Shown here piece after piece: positions 12,985-15,430 of a stretch of 15,430 nt of DNA. Source of the stretch: Pseudomonadota bacterium (lineage in GTDB: Bacteria; Pseudomonadota; Alphaproteobacteria; Rhizobiales; Xanthobacteraceae); assembly GCA_023392205.1 (NCBI GenBank), contig JAEVZN010000498.1:1-15430 (forward strand), given 5' to 3'. The notes below the pieces were generated by a model, which ran no database searches, was not told where the DNA came from, and was given only the letters and a program-made list of their open reading frames with translations. The translations under genes were made by a program, and so were the position numbers. Positions within the stretch are counted from its first letter, which is position 1. Each line of letters starts with the position of its first letter.

Positions 12985-13186
12985 GCTTTTTCAATTTTTG
13001 GTAAATGCGGTGCGATTTTGCGGCAACCGTAAGGCATTGAATTGCCTTGAAAAATTCAAAAACTCCTGCGAATGACGAGCTCGTTCGCAGGCGGCCGGGG
13101 ACTGGCTGCTGTTGTCACCGGCGGCTAGGGACTGGCTGCTTTTTCTGAAGTCCTATTCCCTTCAATAACAGAAGAGACGTCAAGTA
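12985..13186. promoter_or_regulatory. AT-richer intergenic region with dyads and a 20-bp direct repeat upstream of the M15 peptidase gene
   Basis: This 202-bp gap begins with T-runs after the ATPase stop. It contains a small dyad AAGGCA (13031-13036)/TGCCTT (13043-13048) and a larger one with arms CCTGCGAA (13065-13072) and TTCGCAGG (13084-13091) around a CGAGCTCG core. Two copies of a 20-bp sequence ending GGGACTGGCTGCT follow at 13091-13110 and 13121-13140, 30 bp apart, differing at two positions. These could be operator sites for the peptidase gene. No clear -35/-10 pair is seen. Confidence 0.4.
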
Positions 13187-13720
13187 ATGCGTGTTGCAAC
13201 TTCGCTTGCCCTTGGACTGACCGCCATTCTGATTTCGGTTCAGACTCCTGCATACGCTCAATCCACTCACGACAATCCGAGCGGGGCGGTCAACCATCGT
13301 TCGTCTTTTGCCACTGAACGTTTCGGTCCGTTCCGGACTGCAAAACCGAAACGTACGCGCGGCGGTGCAGCGCGCGCGGCCAGTGCGTCGCGCGGTTGCC
13401 TCACCGCCGATACCCGCCGCGTTCTGGCCGGAATGGAATCGCGCTTCGGCGCGGTGAAGGTGATCTCCACCTGCCGTCCGGGCGCCGTGATCGCAGGCAC
13501 CGGTCGTCCTTCGCAACATCGCTACGGCAAGGCGGTAGACTTTGTGCCGCGTCCGGGCCAGCGCGGTGCCGTGCTGGCCTGGTTGCGTCAGAATGCCGGC
13601 GGCGCGGTCATCACTTATGGCTCGGGCCATATTCACTTCGACACCGGCCCGCATCGCGCCTTCTCTTGCCGCGGCTGCGGATCGCGTAAGGCGCGTGGCG
13701 CCTATGCCCGCGCGCGCTAG
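13187..13720 (+). CDS. Secreted M15-type D-Ala-D-Ala carboxypeptidase-like protein
   Basis: This 177-residue protein carries a Sec signal peptide (core LALGLTAILISV, cleavage AYA|Q after residue 24). A basic, low-complexity linker follows (~50-70, Lys/Arg/Ala/Gly-rich), then a compact catalytic domain. Zinc-site residues of the M15 type are visible: H111 and D118 in SQHRYGKAVDF, and H148/H150 in GSGHIHFDTG. Cys71/Cys96 and Cys161/Cys164 could form periplasmic disulfides. Such enzymes trim peptidoglycan peptides. The domain is short and begins with CLTADTRRVLAGMESRFG, as in YcbK/DUF882-like relatives. The start is set by the signal peptide; the ribosome-binding site (GAAGAG) is weak. It appears to be a single-gene unit after its own promoter region and ends convergent with the META-domain gene. 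The family call is fairly firm and the peptide bond cut is unknown. Confidence 0.85.
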   Translation: MRVATSLALGLTAILISVQTPAYAQSTHDNPSGAVNHRSSFATERFGPFRTAKPKRTRGGAARAASASRGCLTADTRRVLAGMESRFGAVKVISTCRPGAVIAGTGRPSQHRYGKAVDFVPRPGQRGAVLAWLRQNAGGAVITYGSGHIHFDTGPHRAFSCRGCGSRKARGAYARAR

Positions 13721-13736
13721 CTGAAAGAGGATCGTT

Positions 13737-13762
13737 CCGGACGCGCTGCCATGCGCGTCCGG
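13737..13762. terminator. Bidirectional terminator hairpin between convergent peptidase and META-domain genes
   Basis: CCGGACGCGC (13737-13746)/GCGCGTCCGG (13753-13762) is a perfect 10-bp stem with a 6-nt loop. It lies between the plus-strand stop at 13720 and the minus-strand stop at 13765. There is no T-run on either side, so it may act with Rho or as a 3'-end stabiliser. Confidence 0.65.
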
Positions 13763-13764
13763 GT

Positions 13765-14472
13765 CTATCGCATTGCCACCGCGATCAATGTCCTATCCCT
13801 GTCGTCGAACAGCACCAGTGCGCCGTCGTCGCGGATGTCGAAACGCTGGGTGGCTTCAAGCTGGCGGAGCAGCGCATGCTCCTGCTGCATGGCCGGCTCC
13901 GGACAGGCCATCATGGTGCTGGCAAGTTTCTCGATCCGCAGGCCTTCGCCGGTCAGCGTGAAAGCGCCTCGGTAGCGGTTGCACGAGCCATTGCCGGCTA
14001 CCGCGTCGTCGATGAACTGAATGGTCGGTGAGGTCCCCGCCTGCACCGGCGATGCGTTGATTTCGGCAATCGTCCATTCCGCGTCGCCGAGCAATGCGCG
14101 CGGGGCGCCGCCGCATCCGTTCAGTGTCGGTCCAAGACCGCTGATCGTCACGCTGTCGGGATGCGGCATGCCACTCATAATGTCACGGCACAGCTTCGTG
14201 GCGATTCGGATCTGCACAGCTTTGCCGTCGAGCATCACATCGTAGCGGTCGCCATCCGGGCCGGTCCGTCGCGCGGGCGTCGCAGCCTCGAAGCGCTCGC
14301 CGCCCATCTTGCTCAGCGTGATCCTTTGCGCATCGATGGTGAGCGACCAGCCGGGCTCCTGTCCGCGCGCGACATAGGGCTGCGATTGTGCCGCCACACC
14401 TTGCGGCATGACATTGACGCCAACAGTCAGAACGCCGGCGATCACCAGATTCTGCAGGCACCTGTTGCGCAT
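13765..14472 (-). CDS. Secreted META-domain protein (HslJ-like) with an extra N-terminal domain
   Basis: This 235-residue protein opens with a signal peptide (core LVIAGVLTVGV, probable cleavage VAA|Q after residue 28). Residues ~30-125 resemble the small COG3650-type domain (ARGQEPGWSLTID, then MLDGKAVQIRIATKLCRDIMSG with paired Cys later). Residues ~130-235 form a META (DUF306) domain: AEWTIAEINASPV, TIQFIDDAVAGNGSCNRYRGAFTLTG, and KLASTMMACPEPAMQQEHALLRQLE. Similar secreted proteins such as HslJ are linked to heat-shock or antibiotic (novobiocin) tolerance in E. coli, but the biochemical role is unknown. GAGGG upstream supports the start at 14472. It follows the urocanase stop by 15 bp on the same strand and so may be cotranscribed with hutU, though no functional link is known. 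Confidence 0.85.
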   Translation of the reverse strand: MRNRCLQNLVIAGVLTVGVNVMPQGVAAQSQPYVARGQEPGWSLTIDAQRITLSKMGGERFEAATPARRTGPDGDRYDVMLDGKAVQIRIATKLCRDIMSGMPHPDSVTISGLGPTLNGCGGAPRALLGDAEWTIAEINASPVQAGTSPTIQFIDDAVAGNGSCNRYRGAFTLTGEGLRIEKLASTMMACPEPAMQQEHALLRQLEATQRFDIRDDGALVLFDDRDRTLIAVAMR

Positions 14473-14487
14473 CTTTGGCCCTCGTCT

Positions 14488-15430
14488 CTACAGGCTTGGC
14501 AGGTTCAGGCCCTGCTTCTTGGCCCAGTCGATCGCGTCATCGTACCCGGCATCGGCATGGCGCATCACGCCGGTGGCCGGATCGTTCCAGAGCACGCGCT
14601 CGACGCGCTTGCCCGCTTCCGGCGTGCCGTCGCAGACGATCACCATGCCGGCATGTTGCGAATAGCCGATGCCGACACCGCCGCCATGATGCAGCGACAC
14701 CCAGGTCGCGCCGCTCGCGCAATTCAGAAGCGCATTCAGCAGCGGCCAGTCCGACACCGCGTCCGAACCGTCCTTCATTGCCTCGGTCTCGCGATTGGGC
14801 GATGCCACAGAACCGGAATCGAGATGATCTCGGCCGATCACGACCGGCGCTTTCAGCTCACCGCTTGCCACCATCTCGTTGAAGGCCAGCCCAAGCCGAT
14901 GGCGGTCGCCAAGTCCCACCCAGCAGATGCGCGCCGGCAATCCCTGGAAATGGATGCGTTGCCGCGCCATGTCGAGCCAGTGATGCAGATGCGTGTCGTG
15001 CGGCATCAGCTCCTTCACCTTGGCGTCGGTCTTATAGATGTCCTCCGGATCGCCCGAGAGCGCCGCCCAGCGGAATGGCCCCACGCCGCGGCAGAATAGC
15101 GGGCGGATATAGGCCGGCACGAAGCCCGGAAAATCGAAGGCATCCTTCACGCCCATGTCGAAGGCGCGCTGGCGGATATTGTTGCCGTAATCCAGCGTCG
15201 GGATGCCCTGCTTCCAGAAATCCAGCATCGCGCGCACATGCACGGCCATGGATTCCTTCGCGGCCTTTTCCACCGCCTTCGGATCGCGCTCGCGCTTCTC
15301 CTGCCACTCGGCGAGCGTCCAGCCGGCCGGCAGATAGCCGTTGATCGGATCGTGCGCCGAGGTCTGGTCGGTGACCACGTCCGGCTTCACGCCACGCCGC
15401 ACCAGTTCGGGATACATCTCCGCGGCATTG
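14488..15430 (-). CDS. hutU: Urocanate hydratase (urocanase), C-terminal part (5' end outside window)
   Basis: The minus-strand frame is open to the right edge and ends in TAG at 14488-14490, giving the last 313 residues of an enzyme normally about 555 aa long. The family signature [10 protein letters not shown] is intact and includes the catalytic-site Cys. Other strongly conserved blocks are [51 protein letters not shown] and [22 protein letters not shown]. Urocanase uses tightly bound NAD+ to hydrate urocanate to 4-imidazolone-5-propionate, the second step of histidine degradation in the cytoplasm. The usual partners hutH, hutI and hutG would lie to the right of the window. Nothing is truncated except by the window edge. 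Confidence 0.97.
   Translation of the reverse strand, partial: NAAEMYPELVRRGVKPDVVTDQTSAHDPINGYLPAGWTLAEWQEKRERDPKAVEKAAKESMAVHVRAMLDFWKQGIPTLDYGNNIRQRAFDMGVKDAFDFPGFVPAYIRPLFCRGVGPFRWAALSGDPEDIYKTDAKVKELMPHDTHLHHWLDMARQRIHFQGLPARICWVGLGDRHRLGLAFNEMVASGELKAPVVIGRDHLDSGSVASPNRETEAMKDGSDAVSDWPLLNALLNCASGATWVSLHHGGGVGIGYSQHAGMVIVCDGTPEAGKRVERVLWNDPATGVMRHADAGYDDAIDWAKKQGLNLPSL

Noticed and set aside
13091..13140. Two-copy 20-bp direct repeat as a minimal CRISPR array
   Set aside because: There are only two imperfect copies with a 10-bp spacer and no cas genes; spacers in real arrays are longer.
14161..15099. A 312-codon plus-strand frame opposite the META-domain and hutU genes
   Set aside because: It crosses the boundary of two genuine minus-strand genes and shows no domain or signal.
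1..15430. Signs of a mobile island (integrase, transposase, tRNA attachment site)
   Set aside because: None is seen; the repeats present are intergenic palindromes, and codon style looks even across the window.

Overview
This is a high-GC window with dense, short-intergenic gene packing. Gene content and intergenic repeat style suggest an alphaproteobacterium of the order Hyphomicrobiales (Rhizobiales), close to the Bradyrhizobium/Rhodoplanes/Xanthobacteraceae group. The clues are many solute-binding proteins, flavin oxidoreductases and amidohydrolases, and palindromic intergenic repeats of the kind familiar from that group. The taxonomic call is an inference; there is no rRNA or other marker gene here. 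I count 18 protein genes, two of them cut by the window edges, and no tRNA, rRNA, CRISPR array, integrase or transposase.

Region 1 (1-4548) looks like part of a catabolic cluster. It holds the C-terminal end of a thiamine-diphosphate enzyme (+). Convergent to it is a two-gene unit (-) of an ACMSD-like amidohydrolase and a flavin reductase. Divergent from that unit is a two-gene unit (+) of a 3-hydroxyisobutyrate-dehydrogenase-like enzyme and a GlcG/HbpS-like protein. A roughly 106-bp palindromic repeat follows, then a zeta-class glutathione transferase. Region 2 (4564-6780) has a LysR-type regulator transcribed divergently from an LLM-class flavin oxidoreductase. A perfect dyad of LysR type overlaps the regulator's start codon. 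The regulator's last ~21 codons and its stop lie inside an intergenic-type repeat.

Region 3 (6800-8948, -) is a two-gene operon: an M24 (creatinase/aminopeptidase P fold) protein that has lost nearly all canonical metal ligands, then a D-2-hydroxyacid dehydrogenase. Region 4 (9136-12984, +) is transport: a Bug/TctC periplasmic receptor without its membrane partners, then a complete ABC importer (binding protein, permease, ATPase) of the nitrate/sulfonate/taurine type. Two hairpin repeats sit between the binding protein and the permease.

Region 5 (13187-15430) looks like ordinary housekeeping or accessory sequence: a secreted M15-type peptidase, a convergent secreted META-domain protein, and the C-terminal half of urocanate hydratase (hutU) running off the right edge.

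Working model (inference): regions 1-4 form one accessory locus for uptake and breakdown of an unidentified organic acid, amide or aromatic compound. The two transport systems would bring it in. The LLM oxidoreductase, perhaps supplied with reduced flavin by the flavin reductase, would oxidise it under LysR control. The hydrolase/decarboxylase, isomerase and dehydrogenases would process the products. The sequence does not reveal the substrate.
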